Below, piece after piece: positions 1 through 7,394 of a stretch of 64,000 bases of DNA (position 1 is its first letter; each line of letters begins with the position of its first letter). A program made the position numbers and the translations under genes. Under the pieces are notes generated by a model. The model searched no databases. It was not told the DNA's origin and saw only the letters and a list, made by a program, of their open reading frames with translations. This DNA comes from JAJTFW01 sp964534995 (GTDB lineage Bacteria; Bacteroidota; Bacteroidia; AKYH767-A; OLB10), in assembly GCA_964534995.1 (NCBI GenBank), contig CAZHSC010000001.1, positions 1 to 64,000 on the forward strand. The letters are read 5' to 3'.

Positions 1-343
1 TGTCCTGTTGAAGTATGGTCTTTATGTTGTTTGTCACCTGTCAAAATGGTTTACTCTTTTCTTGTCTTTTTAATGGTCATTTTCTGTTGTGTCGTTGTCT
101 TAATACGCTTACAGCCAACACGTTTATTACCGCAAGAAATTTCTCTTTGTCATGATATCTGTTCCCTGATGTACAGTAGTTCCTTATAATGTGTGAAAAT
201 GGAGATAGGCCGGGCTTTACTATAACCGGATGTTCTTTTACTGCAGAAAGCAGGTAGGCTCAAGGCTTTCCGTTCACCGCATATTTATCCCGGTAAATTT
301 GCCCGGTAGGCTTTATAACTTTTTCTTTGTGGAAGATTAAGGA
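1..343. other. left-edge stretch without a recognised gene
   Basis: No reading frame here looks coding. The stretch is AT-rich with T-runs and holds the region upstream of the NRAMP-like gene. A TTTG at 298-301 and a weak TAACTTTT at 316-323 lie 14 bases apart, closer than the usual 17-23, so I do not call a promoter. No terminator-grade hairpin was seen. Confidence 0.5.
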
Positions 344-1609
344 ATGGAAAAAGGGAAAGATAAACCCAATGCCTTGTTTCGTTTTTGGCGAAAGCTGGGT
401 CCCGGATTGGTTTCCGGTGCCAGTGATGATGACCCCTCCGGCATTGCCACCTACTCTCAGGCCGGCGCAGCTTTTGGCCTGACTACCCTCTGGACCTCCA
501 TTGTTGCCTTTCCGCTCATGGCGGTCATCCAGCAGATGTGCGCAAGGATTGGCCTGGTGACCGAAGAAGGCCTTACCGGTACGCTGAAAAAACATTATCC
601 CAGGCCGGTATTGTACCTCATGTTGCTGTTCAGTTTCCCGGCCATCGTTTTAAATATTGGTGCCGACATTGCCGCTATGGGTGCCGTGGGGAACCTCTTG
701 TTTCCCGCGGTGGATGCTTCTTTCTTCAGCGTTTTTTTTACGGTGTTATTACTGGGACTTATTATCTATTTGCCTTATGCCAGAATCGCGGCTGTATTGA
801 AATATTTGTGTATTGTATTATGTGTTTATTTTATCGTTCCGTTTATGTACAGTCAGGATATAAAGCAAATACTGATAGCTACTTTTGTTCCAACCCTTAC
901 TCTTGACAAGGAATTTCTGGCCATCATAGTAGGCATACTGGGAACAACCATTTCACCTTATCTTTTTTTCTGGCAGGCCTCTGTGGAGGTGGAAGAAATC
1001 AGGAAGCGAAAGAAACACATTATCGTTGATAAAAACATTATGTATAAGATGACCCGGGATGTAGATCTGGGAATGCTTTTTTCCGGACTGGTCATGTATT
1101 TCATTATTCTTACCACGGGTACGGTTTTGTATCAGGGAGGTGTTCATCAAATTGAAACGGTGGAACAAGCCGCGATGGCCTTACAGCCGCTGGCCGGTGA
1201 TATGGCCTATTTCCTTTTTGCCCTCGGAGTGATTGGAACAGGACTGATTGCTATACCGGTATTGAGCGGGTCACTGTCGTATATGGTAACCGAAACCTTT
1301 GGCTGGGAGAAAGGCCTGGATAAAAAGTTTCATGAAGCCAGGGGTTTCTATGTCATCATTGCCTTTTCTCTTCTTGTAGGGCTGGCTTTAAATTATATTG
1401 GCATCACGCCTGTTCAGGCATTGCTGTATACCGCCGTTTTATACGGATTTACCGCCCCGGTTCTCATCGCTGTCATCCTGCATATTTCCAATAATCCGCA
1501 AATCATGGGCAGTTTTGTAAATGACAGGTTTTCCAATGTGATTGGAGTGATAGCGATGTTGATCATGGCAATTTCCTCCGGCCTTTTATTGTATTTTCAG
1601 TTTTTCTGA
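344..1609 (+). CDS. NRAMP-like metal ion transporter with altered metal-site motifs
   Basis: A 421-residue inner-membrane protein of the NRAMP/SLC11 fold, which normally couples divalent metal uptake to protons. The first membrane segment has GPGLVSGASDDDPSGIATY (about residues 19-37), matching the NRAMP helix-1 signature, and QAGAAFG follows. Where canonical members have DPGN this protein has DPSG (30-33), and in helix 6 the usual MPH is SPY (204-206). The Asn and Met that bind Mn/Fe in characterised members are therefore absent. Length and 10-11 hydrophobic segments fit the family. It stands alone, 250 bases ahead of the Rrf2 operon on the same strand. Family membership is secure; the substrate is not, and calling it a manganese or iron importer would be unsafe. 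Confidence 0.85.
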   Translation: MEKGKDKPNALFRFWRKLGPGLVSGASDDDPSGIATYSQAGAAFGLTTLWTSIVAFPLMAVIQQMCARIGLVTEEGLTGTLKKHYPRPVLYLMLLFSFPAIVLNIGADIAAMGAVGNLLFPAVDASFFSVFFTVLLLGLIIYLPYARIAAVLKYLCIVLCVYFIVPFMYSQDIKQILIATFVPTLTLDKEFLAIIVGILGTTISPYLFFWQASVEVEEIRKRKKHIIVDKNIMYKMTRDVDLGMLFSGLVMYFIILTTGTVLYQGGVHQIETVEQAAMALQPLAGDMAYFLFALGVIGTGLIAIPVLSGSLSYMVTETFGWEKGLDKKFHEARGFYVIIAFSLLVGLALNYIGITPVQALLYTAVLYGFTAPVLIAVILHISNNPQIMGSFVNDRFSNVIGVIAMLIMAISSGLLLYFQFF

Positions 1610-1790
1610 TTTCCCGGGTGCACCTCCCTGTTTTCCCGGTGAACTTCCCCTTTTCAATCCCGACATAGATATTCTGTCTTCGGGTAGACATATTTCACTG
1701 AAAACAGTAGAATATATCCCGCGGGGCTATAACCCCGATAATATGACAAAGATCATATTCATGCAGGATCTCTTGAAAAAAAAGCGGACA

Positions 1791-1814
1791 ATAGTGGATA
1801 TAAATGTCCACTAT
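1791..1814. promoter_or_regulatory. inverted-repeat operator upstream of the Rrf2 regulator
   Basis: A perfect dyad: arm ATAGTGGA (1791-1798), 8-base AT-rich spacer, arm TCCACTAT (1807-1814). It ends 15 bases before the -7 box of the Rrf2 gene, over the place where the -33 element would be, which fits autorepression by the dimeric Rrf2 protein. The function is inferred from position and symmetry. Confidence 0.65.
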
Positions 1815-1829
1815 ATTGGTTTTATGTAT

Positions 1830-1837
1830 TATATTTG
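1830..1837 (+). promoter_or_regulatory. -7 promoter element of the Rrf2 operon
   Basis: TATATTTG matches the Bacteroidota -7 consensus TAnnTTTG exactly and lies 22 bases before the Rrf2 start codon. No good -33 TTG is found 17-23 bases upstream; the dyad at 1791-1814 occupies that place. Confidence 0.6.
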
Positions 1838-1859
1838 CAGCACATAACTGTATTTGTTG

Positions 1860-2294
1860 ATGTTTTCAAAAGCTTGTGAATACGCTATCCGGTCTGTCAT
1901 CTTTATTGCTGATCAGTCGATGCAGCACCAAAAAGTCAGCCTAAAGGAAGTAGCCAGGGCTATAGAAAGCCCCGAAGCCTATACTTCCAAGATTTTGCAG
2001 GCGCTTTCACGGCACGCCATCATCGTCAGTGAAAAGGGGCCATCCGGCGGCTTTTTTATGGATAAGCATGCCCTGGAGAAATGTAAATTGAGCCATATCG
2101 TAAAGGCGATTGACGGGGATGATATTTACAAGGGCTGCGCTCTGGGTTTGAAGAAATGCAATGAAGACAAGCCCTGTCCGGTTCACTATCAGTTTAAGTG
2201 GATCCGGGAAGACTTGAAAAATATGCTGGAGACCAGTTCAATAAAGACATTGAGTACCGGCTTGAATAAAGGCCTTACCTTTCTGAAACGCTGA
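1860..2294 (+). CDS. Rrf2 family transcriptional regulator, probable Fe-S sensor
   Basis: A 144-residue winged-helix regulator. The ATG at 1860 is preferred over two in-frame TTG codons just upstream because MFSKACEYAIRSV matches the usual Rrf2 N-terminus. The DNA-binding helix-turn-helix is about residues 26-50, followed by the wing with the typical GPSGGF (around 60-65). Three cysteines near 93, 100 and 106 are spaced C-x6-C-x5-C, the arrangement that holds a [2Fe-2S] or [4Fe-4S] cluster in IscR, NsrR and RirA relatives. It heads a likely operon with tryptophan dioxygenase and a RIC protein, and a dyad sits on its promoter. A nitric-oxide-sensing, NsrR-like role is likely from context; an iron or redox role cannot be excluded. 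Confidence 0.9.
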   Translation: MFSKACEYAIRSVIFIADQSMQHQKVSLKEVARAIESPEAYTSKILQALSRHAIIVSEKGPSGGFFMDKHALEKCKLSHIVKAIDGDDIYKGCALGLKKCNEDKPCPVHYQFKWIREDLKNMLETSSIKTLSTGLNKGLTFLKR

Positions 2295-2374
2295 CCGCCT
2301 CAGCAGGCACCGGCTTTACATAAAATTTGAAAGACAATACATAGAAACAATATAAACTGAATAAACCGCCTGAA

Positions 2375-3286
2375 ATGAGCAAAGAACAAATTATCAGCGA
2401 CATTGAAAAAAAATACCGGCAACTGGGAGAAAACGATGAAAGTTATCTCAAGGGTTTGTTACACGCTAAACCGATTAATTACTGGGACTACGTGGAAGTG
2501 GACACATTGCTTACACTGCAGAAACCGCGAACGGCCTTCAAAGATGAAGAGATATTTATCATGTACCACCAGGTGACGGAACTTGTTCTTAAAATGATGT
2601 TACATGAAATCAAACAACTGGTGTGCGATGAATTGCCGCTTGCGGTATGGACCGATAAAATCAACCGCCTCAACAGATACACCGCCATGCTCATCACCTC
2701 TTTTGATGTGATGAAGTATGGAATGAACTATGATGATTACAATACCTTCCGGAGCACCCTCACGCCCGCCAGTGGATTTCAGAGCGTGCAGTTCCGTTAT
2801 ATTGAAATATATTGTACCGGACTGCAGAATCTGGTGAATGAAGAAGGAAGAAAAAGACTTCCCGATTCGCCTTCTGTTGAAGAGTATTTTGAACATATCT
2901 ATTGGAAAGATGCAGGACTCAACCGGGCTACCGGTAAGAAATCGTTTACCCTGTTGCAGTTTGAAGAGAGGTACCTCGACACGCTGGTAAGTCTTGCAAA
3001 AAAGATGCAGGGCCACACACTCGAAGACAAGGTGAGGGGAATAATAAACCCTTCCGGCGAACTGAAGGAGAAGCTCAGGGAATTTGACCATCTGTACAAC
3101 GTAGCCTGGCCCTTGGTGCATTTGCAAACCGCCCAGCATTACCTCGACAGTAAAGGGGAAAACAAGGCGGCAACAGGAGGCAGTGAATGGAAGAAATACC
3201 TGCATCCGCAGTATCAGCAACGGAAATTTTTTCCGGACCTCTGGTCGGATGTGGAAATGGAAAAATGGGGAACAACCAATAAATAA
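2375..3286 (+). CDS. kynA: tryptophan 2,3-dioxygenase
   Basis: A 303-residue haem dioxygenase that opens the indole ring of tryptophan to N-formylkynurenine, first step of the kynurenine pathway; cytosolic and normally a tetramer. Recognised by YHQVTEL (His65, the distal-pocket His), SGFQSVQFR (133-141), the probable proximal haem ligand His249 in PLVHLQTAQHYL, and the substrate-binding ATGGS loop (266-270). Length matches short bacterial TDOs. It lies 80 bases after the Rrf2 gene and 7 bases before the RIC gene, so the three are probably one transcript. No other kynurenine-pathway gene is nearby. A dioxygenase between an Fe-S regulator and an Fe-S repair protein is unexpected for simple tryptophan catabolism. 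Confidence 0.93.
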   Translation: MSKEQIISDIEKKYRQLGENDESYLKGLLHAKPINYWDYVEVDTLLTLQKPRTAFKDEEIFIMYHQVTELVLKMMLHEIKQLVCDELPLAVWTDKINRLNRYTAMLITSFDVMKYGMNYDDYNTFRSTLTPASGFQSVQFRYIEIYCTGLQNLVNEEGRKRLPDSPSVEEYFEHIYWKDAGLNRATGKKSFTLLQFEERYLDTLVSLAKKMQGHTLEDKVRGIINPSGELKEKLREFDHLYNVAWPLVHLQTAQHYLDSKGENKAATGGSEWKKYLHPQYQQRKFFPDLWSDVEMEKWGTTNK

Positions 3287-3293
3287 TGATAAA

Positions 3294-4025
3294 ATGAAAA
3301 TCACAGAAAACAGTATAGTAGGCCAGTTGGTGGCCGAAGATTATCGCAACGCGGGAGTTTTTAAATCCTATGGGATTGACTTTTGCTGTAAAGGGAACCG
3401 GAGTATCGGTGACGTTTGTGCCAGCAAGAATATCGCCCCGGAAGAAGTAATTGCTAAATTGAACACGGTAATGCAGAAGCAGGAAAGCCAGCCTGAAAAT
3501 TATACTTCCTGGCCCCTGGACCTGCTGGCAGACTACATTGAGAAAAAACATCATCGCTATGTGGAATCCATGACCCGGGAGATCATGCCCTATCTCGATA
3601 AGGTAGTGAAGGTGCATGGAGAAGAGCACCCTGAACTGGAAGAGATCCGGGATTCATTTATGCAATCGGCACAGGAACTGGCCATGCATATGAAAAAGGA
3701 AGAGCTGATCCTGTTCCCTTTTATACGTAAAATGACAGAGGCGAAATTGAAAAATGAACCACTGTCTCCTCCTCATTTCTCCAGTGTGGAGAATCCCGTT
3801 GCCATGATGAAGCATGAACACGATATTGAAGGGGAACGCTTCCGGCAGATTTCCGCGCTGAGCAACAATTATACACCCCCCGAAAATGCCTGCAGTACAT
3901 ACAAGGTGGTATTTGCCCTGTTGAAGGAATTTGAAGAAGACCTGCATCTTCATATCCACCTCGAAAATAATATCCTCTTTCCCGCAGCGATCGAACTGGA
4001 GAAAGAGTTGGTACAACTCAGTTGA
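3294..4025 (+). CDS. ric: RIC family iron-sulfur cluster repair protein (ScdA/YtfE)
   Basis: A 243-residue cytosolic di-iron protein of the family that restores Fe-S clusters damaged by nitric oxide or peroxide. Residues 1-60 form the ScdA_N (DUF542) domain with its signature FCCKGN (Cys31-Cys32). A hemerythrin-like four-helix bundle follows, with ligand candidates in HHRYVE (86-91), HGEEHPEL (108-115), HMKKEELILFP (132-142), KHEHDIE (173-179) and HLHIHLENNILFP (218-230). The ATG at 3294 is chosen because it begins the DUF542 domain; a longer reading would overlap the dioxygenase. The close spacing to kynA and the Rrf2 gene point to co-regulation under nitrosative stress. Confidence 0.92.
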   Translation: MKITENSIVGQLVAEDYRNAGVFKSYGIDFCCKGNRSIGDVCASKNIAPEEVIAKLNTVMQKQESQPENYTSWPLDLLADYIEKKHHRYVESMTREIMPYLDKVVKVHGEEHPELEEIRDSFMQSAQELAMHMKKEELILFPFIRKMTEAKLKNEPLSPPHFSSVENPVAMMKHEHDIEGERFRQISALSNNYTPPENACSTYKVVFALLKEFEEDLHLHIHLENNILFPAAIELEKELVQLS

Positions 4026-4040
4026 TATCATACCTGCAAA

Positions 4041-4080
4041 CCGGACCTGAGGATGGGCCTGAAAGCCCGCCTCCGTCCGG
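4041..4080 (+). terminator. hairpin after the RIC gene, possible terminator
   Basis: A strong GC-rich stem: outer arms CCGGAC and GTCCGG, inner GAGG/CCTC and GGGC/GCCC, loop CTGAAA. It starts 15 bases after the RIC stop. No T-run follows, so it may end transcription weakly or protect the 3' end. Confidence 0.45.
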
Positions 4081-4133
4081 TGGTGGGTCCTGACGTCTGA
4101 AGCACATCGTTTCGGGATGGTGTCATATTTTCT

Positions 4134-4141
4134 TATTTTTG
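4134..4141 (+). promoter_or_regulatory. -7 promoter element of the S9 peptidase gene
   Basis: TATTTTTG fits TAnnTTTG and lies 24 bases before the ATG. No clear -33 TTG at the standard distance. Confidence 0.4.
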
Positions 4142-4165
4142 AAACATTAATATGTTATTTTAATC

Positions 4166-6598
4166 ATGACAAGCCGTTTGATAAAATCCATCCCCTGTTT
4201 CCTGTTTTTTGTAAGCGCTATGGCTTTTGGGCAGGAAGACCTGAAGTATCAGAAACCCTCTCCCTCCATACTCGCCCTAGCCGACTATGAAAGGGCTCCA
4301 TCGGTGATGATGGATACCCGGAAGGTAAATATGCTGCTTACCTACCGCAGTAATTATAAAACCTTAGCCGAACTGAACCAGGAGGAAATGCGGCTGGGAG
4401 GCTTGCGCATTAACCCGGTCACCAACATCTCCTCCACCATTACCTATGTGAATAATCTCAAATTACGCAAGGTAAGTGACGTAAAAGCGGCCCCTGTGCA
4501 GATAAACGGTTTACCTTCCGATGCACAGATTGCGAATATCACCTGGTCAAATGACGATTCAAAAATTGCATTTACCCATACTACTTCTTCCGGTGTTGAA
4601 TTGTGGTGTATTGATGTGGCCTCCGCAAAGGCGGTCAGGCTGACACCACCCCGCCTTAATTGTAACCTGGGTAAGCCATTTGCCTGGTACAGCGATAACC
4701 TTCAATTAATGGTTAAAATGATTCCCGAAGGGCGCCCCGCGCTTCTGGACGCGAAGAAAGATTTACCGGCAGGCCCCATCGTGTCGGTGACCAGTGGCAA
4801 GGTATCACAAAACCGGACCTTTCAGGATTTGCTGAAGAACAAAACGGATGAAGTAAACTTTGAAATACTGATCACTTCGGAAATATATAAAGTATCACTG
4901 GATGGAAGCCGTCAGCAGGTGAAACCGGCCGGCATGTATTGGTCACCCGCTTTTTCGCCCGATGGAAAGTACTTCCTGTTAACCACCATTAAAAAACCCT
5001 TTTCATACATCGTACCCCTGGGCAGGTTTCCCCAAAGTACCGTGGTATATGATGTGAACGGTAAAGAAGTGAAAATAGTGAATGAAACACCGCTTACGGA
5101 AATTATACCCAAGGGTTTTGGTGCAGTACCCACCGGTAAAAGAAATATGAACTGGCGCAATGATGAACCCGCCACTTTGTTCTATGTAGAAGCCCTGGAT
5201 GGAGGTGATCCTTCAAATAAAGTTGAATACAGGGACGAGATATATACCTGGGAAGCCCCCTTTACCGGGAATCCGCTGGCCCTGGCGAAAGTGCATAACA
5301 GATTTGATGAAGTTATCTGGGGCAATGCCACCTGTGCCATCATCAGCGATTCATGGTATGATACACGCAATGTTAAAACGTATCTGGTGAATCCATCGGC
5401 TCCGGGAAAAAAAGCGCCCCTTATTTTCGACCGCAATTACCAGGATATATACAGTGACCCCGGCAGGTTTGAAACCATGGAAAATCAATATGCAAAGGAA
5501 GTGCTTGCCATGGAAGACGGAAAACTTTTTCTGATTGGAGATGGATATACAGAAAAAGGGCAGTACCCTTTTATTGACGCATTTGATATCAATACCGCAA
5601 AAACAAGCCGTTTATATCAGTCCTCCTACACCCAACGCAAAGAAGATATCCTTTCTATTGAAGATATTAAAAATGGCAAAGCGCTGGTGTGGATTCAGTC
5701 AAAAAACGAGTATCCCAATTATTTCTTCCGGAATTACAGGGAAAAGGAAAGCATACAGCAGATTACTTTTCACAAAAACCCTTTTGAGAGTATCAGAGAG
5801 GTGCATAAGGAAGTAATAAAATACAAGAGAGCCGATGGCGTTGATTTATCAGGTACGCTTTATTTACCGGCAGGATATGACCGGAAGAAAAAAGAAAAAC
5901 TTCCCCTCCTCATCTGGGCGTATCCGGAAGAATTTAAAGACAAAAACAGTGCCGGGCAGTCTGTACAGAACCCCAATGAATTTACATTTCCTAATTACGG
6001 CTCTTTCGTTTTTTGGGTGACCAAAGGCTATGCCGTACTGGATGACGCTTCCTTTCCCATCATAGGAGAAGGGGACAAAGAACCCAATGATTCATTTATT
6101 GAACAATTGGTGGCAAATGGCAGGGCGGCTATCGACGCAGTAGATAAACTGGGCTATATCGACAGGACGAAAGTTGCGGTGGGCGGCCATTCCTATGGCG
6201 CGTTTATGACTGCCAATTTACTGACGCATTCAAATGATTTTACCTGCGGCATAGCACGCAGCGGCGCTTACAACAGGACCCTGACACCCTTCGGTTTTCA
6301 GTCGGAGCAAAGAAATTTCTGGGATGCACCGGAAGTGTACAATGCCATGTCGCCCTTTTATACCGCGCATAAAATGAAGAAACCCATTTTACTTATTCAT
6401 GGGGAGGCGGATAATAATCCCGGTACATTTACGCTTCAAACCGAACGCTACTTTCAGGCAATTAAAGGCCTTGGCGGAGATGCGAGGATGGTGATATTAC
6501 CTAAGGAAAGTCATGGATACGCGGCGAAAGACAATATCCTGCATTTGTTATGGGAGCAGGAACAGTTTCTCGACAAGCACCTGAAAGGTAAAATGTAG
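4166..6598 (+). CDS. exported S9 family serine peptidase, glutamyl endopeptidase-like
   Basis: An 810-residue prolyl-oligopeptidase-superfamily enzyme. The first 22 residues are a Sec signal peptide ending in AMAFGQ, so it acts in the periplasm or outside. Residues about 40-530 form the beta-propeller that gates the active site; the stretch around EEMRLGGLRINPVTN resembles the plant and bacterial glutamyl endopeptidase (S9D) branch. The C-terminal alpha/beta-hydrolase domain carries the triad: Ser676 in GGHSYGAF, Asp749 in GEADNNP and His783 in ESHGY. Length fits the family. It follows the RIC hairpin with its own promoter-like box, so it is probably a separate unit, perhaps extending into the DUF1801 gene 19 bases on. 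Exact cleavage preference is not shown by the sequence. Confidence 0.88.
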   Translation: MTSRLIKSIPCFLFFVSAMAFGQEDLKYQKPSPSILALADYERAPSVMMDTRKVNMLLTYRSNYKTLAELNQEEMRLGGLRINPVTNISSTITYVNNLKLRKVSDVKAAPVQINGLPSDAQIANITWSNDDSKIAFTHTTSSGVELWCIDVASAKAVRLTPPRLNCNLGKPFAWYSDNLQLMVKMIPEGRPALLDAKKDLPAGPIVSVTSGKVSQNRTFQDLLKNKTDEVNFEILITSEIYKVSLDGSRQQVKPAGMYWSPAFSPDGKYFLLTTIKKPFSYIVPLGRFPQSTVVYDVNGKEVKIVNETPLTEIIPKGFGAVPTGKRNMNWRNDEPATLFYVEALDGGDPSNKVEYRDEIYTWEAPFTGNPLALAKVHNRFDEVIWGNATCAIISDSWYDTRNVKTYLVNPSAPGKKAPLIFDRNYQDIYSDPGRFETMENQYAKEVLAMEDGKLFLIGDGYTEKGQYPFIDAFDINTAKTSRLYQSSYTQRKEDILSIEDIKNGKALVWIQSKNEYPNYFFRNYREKESIQQITFHKNPFESIREVHKEVIKYKRADGVDLSGTLYLPAGYDRKKKEKLPLLIWAYPEEFKDKNSAGQSVQNPNEFTFPNYGSFVFWVTKGYAVLDDASFPIIGEGDKEPNDSFIEQLVANGRAAIDAVDKLGYIDRTKVAVGGHSYGAFMTANLLTHSNDFTCGIARSGAYNRTLTPFGFQSEQRNFWDAPEVYNAMSPFYTAHKMKKPILLIHGEADNNPGTFTLQTERYFQAIKGLGGDARMVILPKESHGYAAKDNILHLLWEQEQFLDKHLKGKM

Positions 6599-6617
6599 TC
6601 ATCGCAACGGATAGTAG

Positions 6618-6992
6618 ATGAATATGCCTTATACGTCCATCGAAGCGTACATTCATTCTTTTCCGGATGAAATTCAGGCCATCCTGCAGGAATTGCGACG
6701 GACCATTCAGGAAGTAGTGCCGGAAGCCACGGAAAAAATAAGTTATGGCATTCCAACCTTTTACCTCAAGGGGAACCTTGTACATTTTGCCGCTTATAAA
6801 AAGCATATTGGTTTTTATCCGGGCGCTACGGGTATTGAGGTTTTTCAACAGGATCTGAGTGGATATAAAAGTTCTAAAGGCGCTGTGCAGTTTCCGCTGG
6901 AGGCGCCACTACCGCTTAAGCTCATACGTAAAATCGTCAAATACCGGAAAAAAGAAAACCTGGCAAAGGCGAATAAGGCCGCAAAGCATTAA
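6618..6992 (+). CDS. DUF1801 (YdhG-like) small cytosolic protein
   Basis: A 124-residue protein with the DUF1801 fold. Recognisable stretches are YIHSFPDEIQAILQELR near the N-terminus, the central EKISYGIPTFYLKG, and FAAYKKHIGFYPG with a basic tail. The family includes YdhG, proposed to act as an iron chaperone like frataxin, but its role is poorly defined. There is no signal peptide or membrane segment. The start 19 bases after the S9 peptidase stop suggests read-through. ATG at 6624 is a possible alternative start. Confidence 0.8.
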   Translation: MNMPYTSIEAYIHSFPDEIQAILQELRRTIQEVVPEATEKISYGIPTFYLKGNLVHFAAYKKHIGFYPGATGIEVFQQDLSGYKSSKGAVQFPLEAPLPLKLIRKIVKYRKKENLAKANKAAKH

Positions 6993-7067
6993 AAGAGTTT
7001 TGATGAAATCGTATGATGCCGGTCCGTTTTTTATCAATGACTTGTTGATAAAATCCTGTGCCATGGA

Positions 7068-7097
7068 TTGGGGTTCATAAGCGGCATTTTACTTTTG
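7068..7097 (+). promoter_or_regulatory. complete Bacteroidota-type promoter TTG-N19-TACTTTTG
   Basis: TTG at 7068-7070, 19 bases, then TACTTTTG at 7090-7097: both elements and spacing match the consensus. Transcription should start near 7104, about 290 bases before the MBOAT gene and about 10 before a small open frame. Confidence 0.6.
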
Positions 7098-7113
7098 CCC
7101 GGAAGCGTTGAAA

Positions 7114-7383
7114 ATGAATGTACCTCACCGGACATTAACAATCGGTTTTACAGGTCTCAAAGCTCGTTTTTCCCGGTATAAAAATACTGTGGAACATTTC
7201 CTGTTCAGTACACGTAAAAAACGGATTAAATTAAACCTGCCTTTATCGGATGATATTAATCAAAAACAGAAGAATGAAGTTTATCTTATGTCCAAAGCTG
7301 TTTCCATTACATCACCGGTTACCGCTATCCCCATTCTTTCGCGGCGGAGAGAAACTGAAAAGTATAAGCCAGAACTACGTTAA
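7114..7383 (+). CDS. small open frame in the leader of the MBOAT gene, doubtful
   Basis: An 89-residue basic frame starting with ATG at 7114, just downstream of a good promoter and ending 11 bases before the MBOAT start. I recognise no family. It has no membrane segment, no signal peptide and many Lys/Arg (for example STRKKRIKL). It could be a real small protein, a leader peptide, or a chance frame in a long 5' untranslated region; position is the only support. Confidence 0.3.
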   Translation: MNVPHRTLTIGFTGLKARFSRYKNTVEHFLFSTRKKRIKLNLPLSDDINQKQKNEVYLMSKAVSITSPVTAIPILSRRRETEKYKPELR

Positions 7384-7394
7384 GATCTGATACT

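Noticed and set aside
1675..1690. TGTCT/AGACA dyad after the NRAMP-like gene as a second operator
   Set aside because: Five-base arms only and no resemblance to the 1791 dyad; may be chance.
1860..2294. Naming the regulator NsrR
   Set aside because: The cysteine spacing (C-x6-C-x5-C) is general for Rrf2 proteins and the operator is not diagnostic, so only the family name is used.
2600..3304. 234-codon antisense frame over the tryptophan dioxygenase gene
   Set aside because: It mirrors a strong gene and has no recognisable domain.
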